Origin: an uncultured Christensenellaceae bacterium
GTDB lineage: Bacteria > Bacillota > Clostridia > Christensenellales > Borkfalkiaceae
Direction of reading: 5' to 3'
Assembly: GCA_910587365.1 (NCBI GenBank)
Contig: CAJUKJ010000004.1
Location: forward strand, 48,397-112,396
Length of the DNA: 64,000 bases
Both the position numbers and the translations under genes were made by a program. Positions 50,057-58,295 of the stretch are shown piece after piece. Each line of letters begins with the position of its first letter. The stretch's first letter is position 1. A model generated the notes under the pieces. The model did no database searches. It was not told the DNA's origin and saw only the letters and a list, made by a program, of their open reading frames with translations.

Positions 50057-51595
50057 TTATTTTTCCACCTTTTCGTACCCGTCTTTGGGTTTGTTTCTTA
50101 TAAACAGCTTGTACCTGAATGCATACAGGCAAATTGCTATTGCCGCCGCGCCTATCACGCCCGCAGCTATTCCGACGGTAACGGGGGAAATATCCGTTAA
50201 GTCAAGACAGCGCACGTTTATCCACATTTGGTTAATTTCGCCGAGCTTATCGCCGAAATCGAGCATAACCACGCTTCGGTCTATTACGTTCTGCGGAGGG
50301 TACTGCGCGAAAAGCTGCCTGCCCCTGTTTATATATTCCCCGTCAAAGCCGAAATTGTCCGCGTCCGCCGTAAGGAAGCATTCTCCGCCGTAGAAATAGC
50401 TTAAATCATACTCGTAAGTATTTTCCGTTTCCTCGTCCGCACCGTAGTTCCACTGCATATATTCAAACACGGTATCGCCCGCTATCGCCGAGGTATAACC
50501 TATGTAGTACATATTCCTTACCGCGTTATCGGGGCGGGAAAGAAAGTTTACAAACGCTTCCGCAGCCTCCTGCTTTTGCGCGCTTTCCCCAATTCCGTTT
50601 TTCATCATCATCCAGCCGTCAAACCATAAGTTCGCGCACTCTTCGGGAACGGAATACCACAGCTCCAACGCGTTGCTTTCGTCGCCGTCAGCCTCGTCCA
50701 TAATATACACGGCGTCGCCCGACCACTGATAGTTTACAACGACCTTGCCCGTAACCATATCCGCTTTGCCTGCGTCTGTTTCAAACGAATAGACGTTGTC
50801 TTTAATGTTTTTTAATACCTCTTCCGCCTCTGCAATCGTCGCGCTGTCGGTGTCGTTAAGAATTAAACTCAGTTGCTCTTCACTTAGCTTACCGCCCGTA
50901 AGCTTATCCGCGTTTATTATACCGAGAGTGGCAAAGTACGCGTCGCGCACGTTGTCCTTTATGGTAACCTGCCTTTTGTAGTCCTCGTTTAAAAAGATAT
51001 TCCAAGTGGATACGTCGGAGGTTTCCGCCTCGTCGGGGTTATATACAAGTCCCGTCGTTCCCCACATATAGCACGCCGCCAAACCGTGCCAGCCGTAGCT
51101 GTTGAAAATACTTTCGTCCGCGCCGTCGATGTAGCGCGATACATTTTTTGCGTAGTAATTTTCCTGCGTTTCCGTGTTCCAGAAATCTTCCGAAAAAGGC
51201 ATACGGTATTTATATTCGCCGTCTTTGTCCTTTTCGTCGATAAGCTTCATAAGCATATAGTCGGACGGGCAGACCAAATCGTAAACGTCGCCAAGGCTTA
51301 AACGGTTATACAAATCTTCGTTTGTGCCGAAAGTCGAATATTCTACCTTTACATTGTAGTCGTGCGTGGAATTGAACCATTCGGTAAAGTCGTCCACCAT
51401 TGAGTTTTCGCCGAAAATATCTCCGCTTTCAAGGTCGATAACCTCGTCCTCGTCCCATTCGCCGAGGTCGATATATTCCTCCCAGCTGCACACCCTTAAA
51501 ACTATCGTTTCTTCGCCTTTTGAACAGCCGGAAAAGGCAAAAAGGCTTGCGCAGGATAAGATTGCGGCGGAAGCTACCGCCAAAAATTTTTTCAT
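50057..51595 (-). CDS. potD: Polyamine ABC transporter substrate-binding lipoprotein PotD-like
   Basis: A 512-residue periplasmic-type binding protein. The signal peptide ends in lipobox AFSGC (Cys24), then VLRVCSWEEYIDLGEWDEDE, the PotD-like opening. DLVCPSDYMLMKLI, WGTTGLVYNPDEA and GDAVYIMDEADGD (near the polyamine site) are family blocks. It is longer than ordinary PotD (about 350) and has an extra membrane helix at the C-terminus (IGAAAIAICLYAFRYKLFI), so it would be lipid-anchored and membrane-spanning. It overlaps potC by 4 bp, the last gene of puuR-potABCD. Confidence 0.92.
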   Translation of the reverse strand: MKKFLAVASAAILSCASLFAFSGCSKGEETIVLRVCSWEEYIDLGEWDEDEVIDLESGDIFGENSMVDDFTEWFNSTHDYNVKVEYSTFGTNEDLYNRLSLGDVYDLVCPSDYMLMKLIDEKDKDGEYKYRMPFSEDFWNTETQENYYAKNVSRYIDGADESIFNSYGWHGLAACYMWGTTGLVYNPDEAETSDVSTWNIFLNEDYKRQVTIKDNVRDAYFATLGIINADKLTGGKLSEEQLSLILNDTDSATIAEAEEVLKNIKDNVYSFETDAGKADMVTGKVVVNYQWSGDAVYIMDEADGDESNALELWYSVPEECANLWFDGWMMMKNGIGESAQKQEAAEAFVNFLSRPDNAVRNMYYIGYTSAIAGDTVFEYMQWNYGADEETENTYEYDLSYFYGGECFLTADADNFGFDGEYINRGRQLFAQYPPQNVIDRSVVMLDFGDKLGEINQMWINVRCLDLTDISPVTVGIAAGVIGAAAIAICLYAFRYKLFIRNKPKDGYEKVEK

Positions 51596-52389
51596 TTTGC
51601 AGCCCCCTTCTTTCTGTTACCGAGTACGTTCATTACGACTACCGCAACTATAACTATAAGGAAAATAAGAGTTGACAACGCCCATAGTGCGGTTTTAACT
51701 TCCGTCTGGCTGCCCTTGGTTGCGTTTACGACGTAAGTGCTTATCGTATCGAACGTGGACGGCTTAGTGTACGTAGTTACGAAATAATCGTCTAAGGAAA
51801 GCGTGACCGCAAGCATAAAGCCCGAAAGTATGCCGGGGACAAGCTGGGGCATAACCACCTTAAACAATGCCTGCGCGGGCGTTGCGCCTAAATCGAGCGC
51901 GGCTTCGTACAAGCTGTTGTCCATTTGTTTCAGCTTTGGAAGTATTGAAAGATATACGAACGGTGCGGTTAAAACCACGTGTCCTATGCCGAGGGGAACA
52001 AACGTATCCTTGCCGACGTGCATAAATACTATTAACAGAATACAAATCGAAAAGCCCGTCACTATATCCGCATTGACTACGGGGATTTGGTTAGCCGTAT
52101 TTATGAGCGTTTTAGGAAGCTTCTTTGAATAGAACGTGCCTATTGCGCCAAGTGTTGCAAGTATAGTAGATATCGTTGCACACACCAAAGCCAGCAACAC
52201 CGTCCCGAAAATCATATTTCTCAGGTCTTCGTTTTTGAAAAGATTTATATAGTTGTCAAACGAGAACCCGCCGATTCCCGCGCCGACCATAGTCGCGTCC
52301 GTAAAGCTGTAAACGGCAAGTACGAGTACGGGGACGTAAATAAACAACAGCACAAGCACGAGCCAGCCTATCTGAATAACTTTTTTCAC
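51592..52389 (-). CDS. potC: Polyamine ABC transporter permease PotC
   Basis: A 265-residue permease with about six helices and the EAA loop YEAALDLGATPAQALFKVVMPQLVPGI that docks the ATPase. The N-terminus PVLVLAVYSFTDATMVG and the middle TGFSICILLIVFMHVGKDTF resemble PotC. It overlaps potB and potD by 4 bp each. Confidence 0.93.
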   Translation of the reverse strand: MKKVIQIGWLVLVLLFIYVPVLVLAVYSFTDATMVGAGIGGFSFDNYINLFKNEDLRNMIFGTVLLALVCATISTILATLGAIGTFYSKKLPKTLINTANQIPVVNADIVTGFSICILLIVFMHVGKDTFVPLGIGHVVLTAPFVYLSILPKLKQMDNSLYEAALDLGATPAQALFKVVMPQLVPGILSGFMLAVTLSLDDYFVTTYTKPSTFDTISTYVVNATKGSQTEVKTALWALSTLIFLIVIVAVVVMNVLGNRKKGAAK

Positions 52390-53183
52390 AGTACCGCCCC
52401 CCTCGCGCTCGCGTCCTTATCGCTGAAACGGTTGGTAACGAGCGTTACTATTAAAATAATTACAAGCAGGACAAGCGATATAAGCGAACCGTTGTTCCAA
52501 TCATACGCGCTGAAATAACTGCCTATCAGGCTGCCCATTATGTAAGTACTGTTGTAAAGCATATCCAGCACTACGTAATTTGTCATAGAAGGCAGCAAAA
52601 CCATCGTCATACCCGAAATTATTCCGGGCACGGACAGGGGAAGCGTTACCCTTAAAAACACGGTAACCCTGCTTGCCCCTAAATCGGACGCCGCCTCCAA
52701 AAGGCTTTTATCAAGCTTTAAAAGCGAAGTATACAGGGGCAGTATCATAAACGGCAAAAAGTCGTAGGTCATACCGATTACCGAATTTAAAAAGGGATAT
52801 GCGGAAATGTTGCCCTCTATGGCGGAAAGTATTTCTTTAAGCGCGGTTATTCTCAACGTGAAATTTATCCACATAGGCAATATAAACAGCATAAGCAGCA
52901 CGTATTTCTTTTTCAAGTTGCTCCTCGCTAAAATATACGCCGTAGGATAGGCAATCAAAAGGCAGACAAGCGTCGTAACTATTGCTAAGGTAAAGCTGTA
53001 CAAAAGCGTGCCGAGCGTGTTCGTGCTTGTAAAAAAGTTTACGAAATTCGTTACGGTAAACTTCCCCTCTCCGTTCGTAAACGCATAATACACGATAACG
53101 ATTAGGGGTGCGATTACGAAAAATATTAAAAACACCGCATACGGTATACATAGCTGGCTTCTACTGAAACGCAATTTTTTCAT
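52386..53183 (-). CDS. potB: Polyamine ABC transporter permease PotB
   Basis: A 265-residue permease with six helices and the EAA loop LEAASDLGASRVTVFLRVTL. The opening (YAVFLIFFVIAPLIVIVYYAF) matches PotB. An AGAATTGC/GCAATTCT hairpin (53203-53228) lies in the 48-bp gap after potA and may set relative expression. GAGG precedes the ATG. Confidence 0.93.
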   Translation of the reverse strand: MKKLRFSRSQLCIPYAVFLIFFVIAPLIVIVYYAFTNGEGKFTVTNFVNFFTSTNTLGTLLYSFTLAIVTTLVCLLIAYPTAYILARSNLKKKYVLLMLFILPMWINFTLRITALKEILSAIEGNISAYPFLNSVIGMTYDFLPFMILPLYTSLLKLDKSLLEAASDLGASRVTVFLRVTLPLSVPGIISGMTMVLLPSMTNYVVLDMLYNSTYIMGSLIGSYFSAYDWNNGSLISLVLLVIILIVTLVTNRFSDKDASARGAVL

Positions 53184-53231
53184 TCGCGCGTACCTCTTAT
53201 TTTTTAGAATTGCGAAGCTTATGCAATTCTA

Positions 53232-54740
53232 TTATTCTGTTTCTTTGACTTTTAAGGAAAGCTTAATTTTCTCTTTGGGAATTATAATGCCTACAAGGTC
53301 GCCTGTGTTCCACAAGTCGGGACAGGACAGGACGTAATCCTCTTCATTCTCTTCCGTCCTAACTATGTAGCGGTAATGGTCGCCCTTGTAAATCATTGAA
53401 ATGATGTTGCCCTGCGCCCCGCCCGATTGGGTATCGTCGGTCATAACGATGTCGTGCGTGTCCACTTCGACGTTTACCTCTACGCCAGTAAGGTCAACCT
53501 TTTCGCCCTTTTCGGTAATGAGATACCCCTCTTCGTCGAGGTGCGCCCCCTTATAAAGCTGCGTTACGTCGCATTCAAATTCGCCGTCGCCGAACTCGAC
53601 GTTATTCGTTTTAGTAATTACGCCGTGGTATTTGTTTACGGTGTAAACCTTTTCCATAAGATGTATACCGTCGGGTTCTATTCTAAGCCCTATAATACTA
53701 CCCACCGGCGCAGTGGAGGTGCTTTGTATTACAATTTCAAACTTGCCTATTTCCACCGTAATTTCATAATGCACGCCCTTGAAAACCGAGGATATTACCT
53801 TACCTTTAAGCTGTCCTTCGCCGGGCTTACATATCTTGATATCTTCGGGGCGGACGACGACGTCCACAAGCTGGTTAATTTCGTAATCGTCAAGGCAGTC
53901 GAACGTAGCCCCGCAGAATTTAACCCTTAGCTTGCCGACCACGGTTCCGTTGAAAATGTTGCTTTCGCCTATAAAGTCGGCTACGAAGGTATTAATAGGT
54001 TCGTTGTAAATGGCGTCGGGAGTACCGATTTGCTGTATTTCGCCGTCATTTATTACGACTATTTTATCCGACATCGTCAGTGCCTCTTCCTGGTCGTGGG
54101 TAACGTAAATAAACGTAATGCCAAGCTTTTTGTGCATTTTTTTAAGCTCTATCTGCATTTCCTTACGCATTTTTAAATCAAGCGCGCCCAAAGGCTCGTC
54201 AAGAAGAAGAATTTCAGGCTCGTTAACTATTGCCCTTGCGATTGCGATACGCTGCTGCTGCCCGCCCGAAAGGGTGGAAGTGCTGCGCTTTTCAAAGCCT
54301 TCGAGGTCAACTATTTCAAGTGCCTTTTTTACCTTTTTGTCTATTTCGGCTTTTGTAAGCTTTTGAAGCTTTGTATACGTTTCGCCGTTCTTGTTTTTGA
54401 AGGTGTTTTCCACTTTTTTAAGGCGAAGCCCGAACGCGATGTTTTCATAGACGTTAAGATGGGGAAAAAGCGCGTATTTCTGGAATACCGTATTTACAGG
54501 GCGTTTGTTGGGAGGAAGATTGCTTATATCGTTCCCGCTTAAAAGAATTTTGCCCGAAGTGGGAAGCTCGAACCCCGCAATCATTCTAAGCGTCGTCGTT
54601 TTTCCGCAGCCCGAAGGGCCTAAAAAGGTTACGAACTCTCCCTTTTTAACTTCAAGGTTAAAATTATCCACCGCTATCGTTTCGTCGTCGAACACCTTTT
54701 TTACGTCGATAAGTTCGATTATGTTTTCGCCTTTGTCCAA
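53232..54740 (-). CDS. potA: Polyamine ABC transporter ATPase PotA, extended form
   Basis: A 502-residue ATPase, well above the usual 350-380. Walker A FLGPSGCGKTTTLRMIAG (about 38-55), signature LSGGQQQRIAIARAIV, Walker B EILLLDEPLGALDLKMR and the H-loop THDQEEAL are intact. A ~25-residue insert (ENTFKNKNGETYTKLQKLT) interrupts the helical region. The C-terminus appears to hold two TOBE-like units, one around VVRPEDIKICKPGEGQLKGK and one around NIISMIYKGDHYRYIV. It drives spermidine/putrescine uptake with PotBCD. Confidence 0.93.
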   Translation of the reverse strand: MDKGENIIELIDVKKVFDDETIAVDNFNLEVKKGEFVTFLGPSGCGKTTTLRMIAGFELPTSGKILLSGNDISNLPPNKRPVNTVFQKYALFPHLNVYENIAFGLRLKKVENTFKNKNGETYTKLQKLTKAEIDKKVKKALEIVDLEGFEKRSTSTLSGGQQQRIAIARAIVNEPEILLLDEPLGALDLKMRKEMQIELKKMHKKLGITFIYVTHDQEEALTMSDKIVVINDGEIQQIGTPDAIYNEPINTFVADFIGESNIFNGTVVGKLRVKFCGATFDCLDDYEINQLVDVVVRPEDIKICKPGEGQLKGKVISSVFKGVHYEITVEIGKFEIVIQSTSTAPVGSIIGLRIEPDGIHLMEKVYTVNKYHGVITKTNNVEFGDGEFECDVTQLYKGAHLDEEGYLITEKGEKVDLTGVEVNVEVDTHDIVMTDDTQSGGAQGNIISMIYKGDHYRYIVRTEENEEDYVLSCPDLWNTGDLVGIIIPKEKIKLSLKVKETE

Positions 54741-54780
54741 GATAGTTACTCCTTAAAATAATTCTGAAAATAATTACGGC

Positions 54781-54950
54781 GCGCGCAAAAATCATATTTT
54801 TTGCAAGCGCACTCAATTTGCGCATACTTGCGGCTCGCCGAAGTAAATGACCGCATTATATAATAAGTTTGCCTTTATGATTGCGGCAGAGGGCGAGTAG
54901 CCCTCAAATCACGGAAATTGCCGCGCGCTGAATAGCGCGATAATTCCGTG
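54781..54950 (-). repeat. Structured intergenic element, copy A
   Basis: A ~170-nt hairpin-rich element between puuR and potA, paralogous to 57144-57317. Stems: GCAAAAA/TTTTTGC (54785-54804); CGCA tact TGCG (54821-54832); CCGCA/TGCGG (54851-54886); GAGGGC gagta GCCCTC (54889-54905); CACGGAA/TTCCGTG enclosing CGCGCT/AGCGCG (54910-54950). Conserved unpaired blocks include CAATTTG and ATAAGTTTGCC. Copy B keeps each helix with different bases. Confidence 0.88.
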
Positions 54951-54957
54951 AAATATT

Positions 54958-55491
54958 TTAAAAATTGGGCGGGGTTGAAATCCAGATAAACTTTGCCGTA
55001 GTCTTGCCCGTATTTATTATACAATGCGCTTTATCGGCGGCGTAGTAAAAGGTTTCGCCCTTTTTACAGACATATTTGTTTTTGCCAAGCTCTATACAGA
55101 CTTTCCCCTCTAAAACGTAACCGAACTCTTCGCCCTCGTGCGGAAAATCAACCGAGGTTGAAGCTCCCGACAAAAGCTCGACTAAAACGGGTTCCATTTC
55201 GTTTTTCTGCGCGTTGGGGATTATCCACTTCAAAAGCATTCCGTTTTCGTGTTTTTCGATAAAGTCATCGTCGGAAAACACTACCCTTTGGTCGTCCTCG
55301 CGCTTGAAAAATTCCGCAAGGTCGGTGCCGAGCGCGGACAGAATGTCGCAAAGGGTTGAAATCGACGGAGAGGTCAAATCGTTTTCAAGCTGTGAAATAT
55401 AGCCCTTCGTCAGCTCGCACCTGTCGGCAAGCTCCGCCTGCGATAAATTAAGTTGAAGCCTTAATCTTTTAATTTTATTGCCTATTTCCAT
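54958..55491 (-). CDS. PuuR-like XRE regulator with a cupin domain
   Basis: A 177-residue regulator. The Cro/C1 HTH spans residues 1-60 (MEIGNKIKRLRLQLNLSQAE, CELTKGYISQLENDLTSPSI). The C-terminal cupin_2 barrel contains HEGEEFGYVLEGKVCIELG and GETFYYAADKAHCIINTG. This architecture is that of PuuR, a putrescine-responsive repressor, and it heads the potABCD operon, so polyamine sensing is likely. A strong promoter lies 275 bp upstream and the leader is heavily structured. Confidence 0.9.
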   Translation of the reverse strand: MEIGNKIKRLRLQLNLSQAELADRCELTKGYISQLENDLTSPSISTLCDILSALGTDLAEFFKREDDQRVVFSDDDFIEKHENGMLLKWIIPNAQKNEMEPVLVELLSGASTSVDFPHEGEEFGYVLEGKVCIELGKNKYVCKKGETFYYAADKAHCIINTGKTTAKFIWISTPPNF

Positions 55492-55502
55492 AAATACCTA
55501 TT

Positions 55503-55744
55503 TCACGAAAATTTGCTGACACAAATTTTCCGTGATATTGGTTTGTCGCGCAAACGCTTAACGGTTGAAATTAATCCAACCTTGCGTTTGCCGACATAAA
55601 TAATTTTAAATTTGCCAGTGTTAATATTTGCATTGAAAAGTTTTAACGCAAGTACCAACTTGCTAATTTTTCAATGCGGAATAAGTAAACTTTAGGTTTA
55701 CTTTTATTAAACGGTTAGGAATTTTAAACAAAAAGTTTAATAAA
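55503..55744 (-). promoter_or_regulatory. Hairpin-rich 5' leader of puuR-potABCD
   Basis: Five paired regions fill the leader: P1 TTTATTAAAC/GTTTAATAAA (55703-55744); P2 AAGTAAAC/GTTTACTT (55683-55703); P3 GCATTGAAAA/TTTTCAATGC (55630-55677) enclosing GCAAGT acca ACTTGC; P4 GCAAACGC/GCGTTTGC (55550-55591) enclosing GGTTG/CAACC; P5 TCACG-AAAATTTG/CAAATTTT-CGTGA (55503-55535). P4 competes with a local GTTTG tcgcg CAAAC hairpin. P5 resembles the last hairpin of the structured element at 54910-54950. It ends just before the Shine-Dalgarno. Confidence 0.8.
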
Positions 55745-55765
55745 AATAAACCCAAAACAAGAATG

Positions 55766-55794
55766 ATTATATATTTATACCGCAGCTATGTCAA
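55766..55794 (-). promoter_or_regulatory. Consensus promoter of the puuR-pot operon
   Basis: Minus strand: TTGACA (55789-55794), 17-bp spacer, TATAAT (55766-55771), giving a leader of about 268 nt. Confidence 0.92.
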
Positions 55795-55832
55795 TTATTT
55801 TTTTTATATAATCATAATGTTATAAAATAACA

Positions 55833-55861
55833 AAAACACTGCCCTTATAAGGCAGTGTTTT
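55833..55861 (-). terminator. Terminator downstream of glf
   Basis: Perfect AAAACACTGCC/GGCAGTGTTTT arms with a 7-nt loop, followed on the minus strand by TTTTTGTTATTTT. Confidence 0.9.
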
Positions 55862-55929
55862 GTAAAAGATAACATTCCATTATTTTTGCTTTCCCCTTTA
55901 TCAAAGTGGGAAGTTTTATTGCGATTATT

Positions 55930-57027
55930 TTATTTAATTTGTTCGGCAGCCGACAAAGCTTTTTCTATTACGGCGTCCATATTGTAGTAGCGGTAATCGG
56001 CAAGACGCCCGCCGAGGATATACCCCTTTTGGTTTGCAAGCGAAATGTACTTTTCCGCCAAAGCGTCGTTTATTTGGTTGTTTACCGAATAGTACGGCTC
56101 GTCCCCCTCTTCCCACGTTTTGGGATATTCCCTTGTAATAACCGTCTTGGGCTGTTTGCCGAACTCGAAATGCTTATGCTCGATAATTCTCGTGAACGGA
56201 ACCTCGTGCGAGGTGTAGTTAATGACAGCGTTGCCCTGATAGTTTTCCATATCCAGCGTCTGCGTTTCAAATTTCAGCGTGCGGTATTCAAGCTTGCCCA
56301 GACTGTAACCGAACAGTGCGTCCACGGGACCTGTGTAGACGACTTTATCCGCCAGCTTTTCAAGCTCTTCCCTGTTTTCGAGGAAATCGCAACCAAGCCT
56401 TACGTCGCAGCCCTCCAACAGTTTTTCTATTATGGGGGTATAGCCGCCCTTAGGTATGCCCTGGTAAGGGTCGTCGAAATAGTTATTGTCATAAGTGAAA
56501 CGCACGGGCAGACGTTTTATTATAAACGACGGCAGTTCGCTGCACGGTCTGCCCCACTGCTTTTCGGTATAGTCCTTGACGAGCTTTAAATATATATCCC
56601 CGCCGACCATACTTATTGCCTGCTGTTCAAGGTTTTTCGGATTTGTAATATTGGCCTTTTTTACCTGTTCGGCTATTTTTGCCTTTGCCTCGGCAGGGGT
56701 TTTAATACCCCACATACGCGAAAAGGTGTTCATATTGAAGGGAAGGTTGTACACTTCGCCGTGATAGAACGCCACAGGGGAATTTATATAGTGGTTAAAT
56801 TCCGCAAATTGGTTTACATAGTCCCAAACCCTTTTATTCCTTGTATGGAAAATGTGCGCGCCGTATTCGTGTACGGTTACGCCGTCAACCGTTTTGGTAT
56901 AGACGTTGCCGCCGATGTGTCCGCGCTTGTCAATAACAAGGCACTTAAAGCCTCTTTTCGTCATTTCGTGTGCAAAGACTGAACCGAACAGTCCCGCACC
57001 AACAACTAAATAATTATATTTTGCCAT
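55930..57027 (-). CDS. glf: UDP-galactopyranose mutase
   Basis: A 365-residue FAD enzyme converting UDP-galactopyranose to UDP-galactofuranose. The dinucleotide motif is YLVVGAGLFGSVFAHEMTKR, followed by GHIGGNVYTKTVDGVTVHEY, HIFHTRNKRVW and FPLPF-like NLPFNMNTFSRMWG. The active-site region KDYTEKQWGRPCSEL and ILGGRLADYRYYNMD are typical. It signals galactofuranose in a surface polysaccharide. The leader contains copy B of the structured element and a start-proximal block shared with the AEC gene. Confidence 0.97.
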   Translation of the reverse strand: MAKYNYLVVGAGLFGSVFAHEMTKRGFKCLVIDKRGHIGGNVYTKTVDGVTVHEYGAHIFHTRNKRVWDYVNQFAEFNHYINSPVAFYHGEVYNLPFNMNTFSRMWGIKTPAEAKAKIAEQVKKANITNPKNLEQQAISMVGGDIYLKLVKDYTEKQWGRPCSELPSFIIKRLPVRFTYDNNYFDDPYQGIPKGGYTPIIEKLLEGCDVRLGCDFLENREELEKLADKVVYTGPVDALFGYSLGKLEYRTLKFETQTLDMENYQGNAVINYTSHEVPFTRIIEHKHFEFGKQPKTVITREYPKTWEEGDEPYYSVNNQINDALAEKYISLANQKGYILGGRLADYRYYNMDAVIEKALSAAEQIK

Positions 57028-57143
57028 AAACGTACCGTTTAATCAACGTATCTTAACTCCTTTAAAATTTAACAAACTTTCCCGCCAATCAAGCGAAAAT
57101 TAGCAGGCAAAATCACGCCTGCTAAATATTCTATCATTAATGT

Positions 57144-57317
57144 TGCCGACAAAAATCACGCTTTTTGTCAGGCAGACCCAATTTGTGCATACTTGCACCT
57201 CGGCGGATTGAATTTGTGTGATTATATGATAAGTTTGCCCTTAAAATCACACAAAGAAAGGCAGAGCCTTTCAAATCACGGAAATTGTCGCGCGCAGAAT
57301 AGCGCAACAATTTCGTG
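57144..57317 (-). repeat. Structured intergenic element, copy B
   Basis: Paralogue of 54781-54950 in the same orientation, between the ROK kinase and glf. Stems: TGCC-GACAAAAA/TTTTTGTC-GGCA (57144-57174); TGCA tact TGCA (57186-57197); TTGTGTGATT/AATCACACAA (57214-57254); GAAAGGC aga GCCTTTC (57256-57272); CAC-GAAATTGT/ACAATTTC-GTG enclosing GCGC/GCGC (57277-57317). Stem bases differ from copy A yet pair, while loops such as TACT and ATAAGTTTGCC are kept. Confidence 0.88.
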
Positions 57318-57324
57318 AACCCAT

Positions 57325-58290
57325 TTACATTATCAAGGCTGCCGCACCGAACGCGCCTGCCCTGCTTCCGAGAGAAGCTTTTACCACTTTTACGGGAGCA
57401 AAGTCGGTGCCTGCAAAAATGTCTTTATCTACGAGCCTTTGCACGGGGACGGTAAGCCGTTCGTCCTGCTCGCTCACTCCGCCGCCAAGCATTACTACCT
57501 GCGGACGGAATACGTTTACAAGATTTGTAATGCCGCACGCAAGGTGTTTTACGTACCAGTCAACGACTTGCTTTGCCGAGATGTCCGTTTCGGCATACTC
57601 GAAGGGGGTTTTTCCCGAAATTGTCTGCGGGGTATACGTTTTCCACATTTCGGAACCCGTATCCTCTTCCATCGCCTCTTTGGTCTTGCGCATAAGCGCG
57701 GTTGCCGAAGCATAACACTCGAAACAGCCCCATCTTCCGCACGTGCAAGGATATCCGCCCATTTCGATTACGGTATGTCCTATTTCCGTGCCTGCGGAAT
57801 TTCCGCCTTCAAAAAGCTTTCCGTCAATTATAATTCCTCCGCCTACGCCCGTACCTAATGTAACAAGAATACTATCGGAATATTTCTGCCCCGCGCCGAA
57901 TTTAGCTTCGCCGAGGGCGGCAGCGTTTGCGTCGTTGGTAATTTTAACGGGCAGCCCTACTTTATCCGAAACTGCCTTTGCAAGCGGGAAATTTTCAAGA
58001 CCGAGATTGCCCGAAAACACCACAACGCCGTTTTTACTGTCGATAAGCCCCGGACAGCCGACGCCGACGCCTTTAATATCGCCCTTATTACCGCCTATGC
58101 TGTCAAGCATTTTATTGATTAAGACTACGATATTTTTGCACATCGCGTTTCCGCCGTCTTCACAGCCGGTAGCTATGCGATCCTCTGCAAGCACTTTGCC
58201 GTCGTGCCTTATAATAATGCCCTTGACGGTCATACCGCCGATATCTATGCCTATATATTTTTTTTCTGCGTTAATATTTTTATCTGACAT
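57325..58290 (-). CDS. ROK-family glucokinase
   Basis: A 321-residue ROK kinase. It has the phosphate-binding GIDIGGMTVKGIIIRHDG, catalytic VKITNDANAAALGEAKFG, LVTLGTGVGGGIIIDG, the substrate motif AGTEIGHTVIEMGG and the ROK zinc motif CTCGRWGCFECYAS. Glucose is the usual substrate when this pattern is complete, but other hexoses are possible. It would act on sugars released by the neighbouring GH3. It lies 5 bp after the GT2 stop, with only a weak GGA ribosome site. Confidence 0.92.
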   Translation of the reverse strand: MSDKNINAEKKYIGIDIGGMTVKGIIIRHDGKVLAEDRIATGCEDGGNAMCKNIVVLINKMLDSIGGNKGDIKGVGVGCPGLIDSKNGVVVFSGNLGLENFPLAKAVSDKVGLPVKITNDANAAALGEAKFGAGQKYSDSILVTLGTGVGGGIIIDGKLFEGGNSAGTEIGHTVIEMGGYPCTCGRWGCFECYASATALMRKTKEAMEEDTGSEMWKTYTPQTISGKTPFEYAETDISAKQVVDWYVKHLACGITNLVNVFRPQVVMLGGGVSEQDERLTVPVQRLVDKDIFAGTDFAPVKVVKASLGSRAGAFGAAALIM

Positions 58291-58295
58291 ATTTA

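Noticed and set aside
55906..56589. 227-codon plus-strand open frame
   Set aside because: Antisense to glf, which is unmistakable; no ribosome site or recognisable product.
57200..57240. TATAAT in the structured element as a glf promoter
   Set aside because: It is kept in both element copies, but neither has a credible -35 at 16-18 bp, so structural conservation explains it better.
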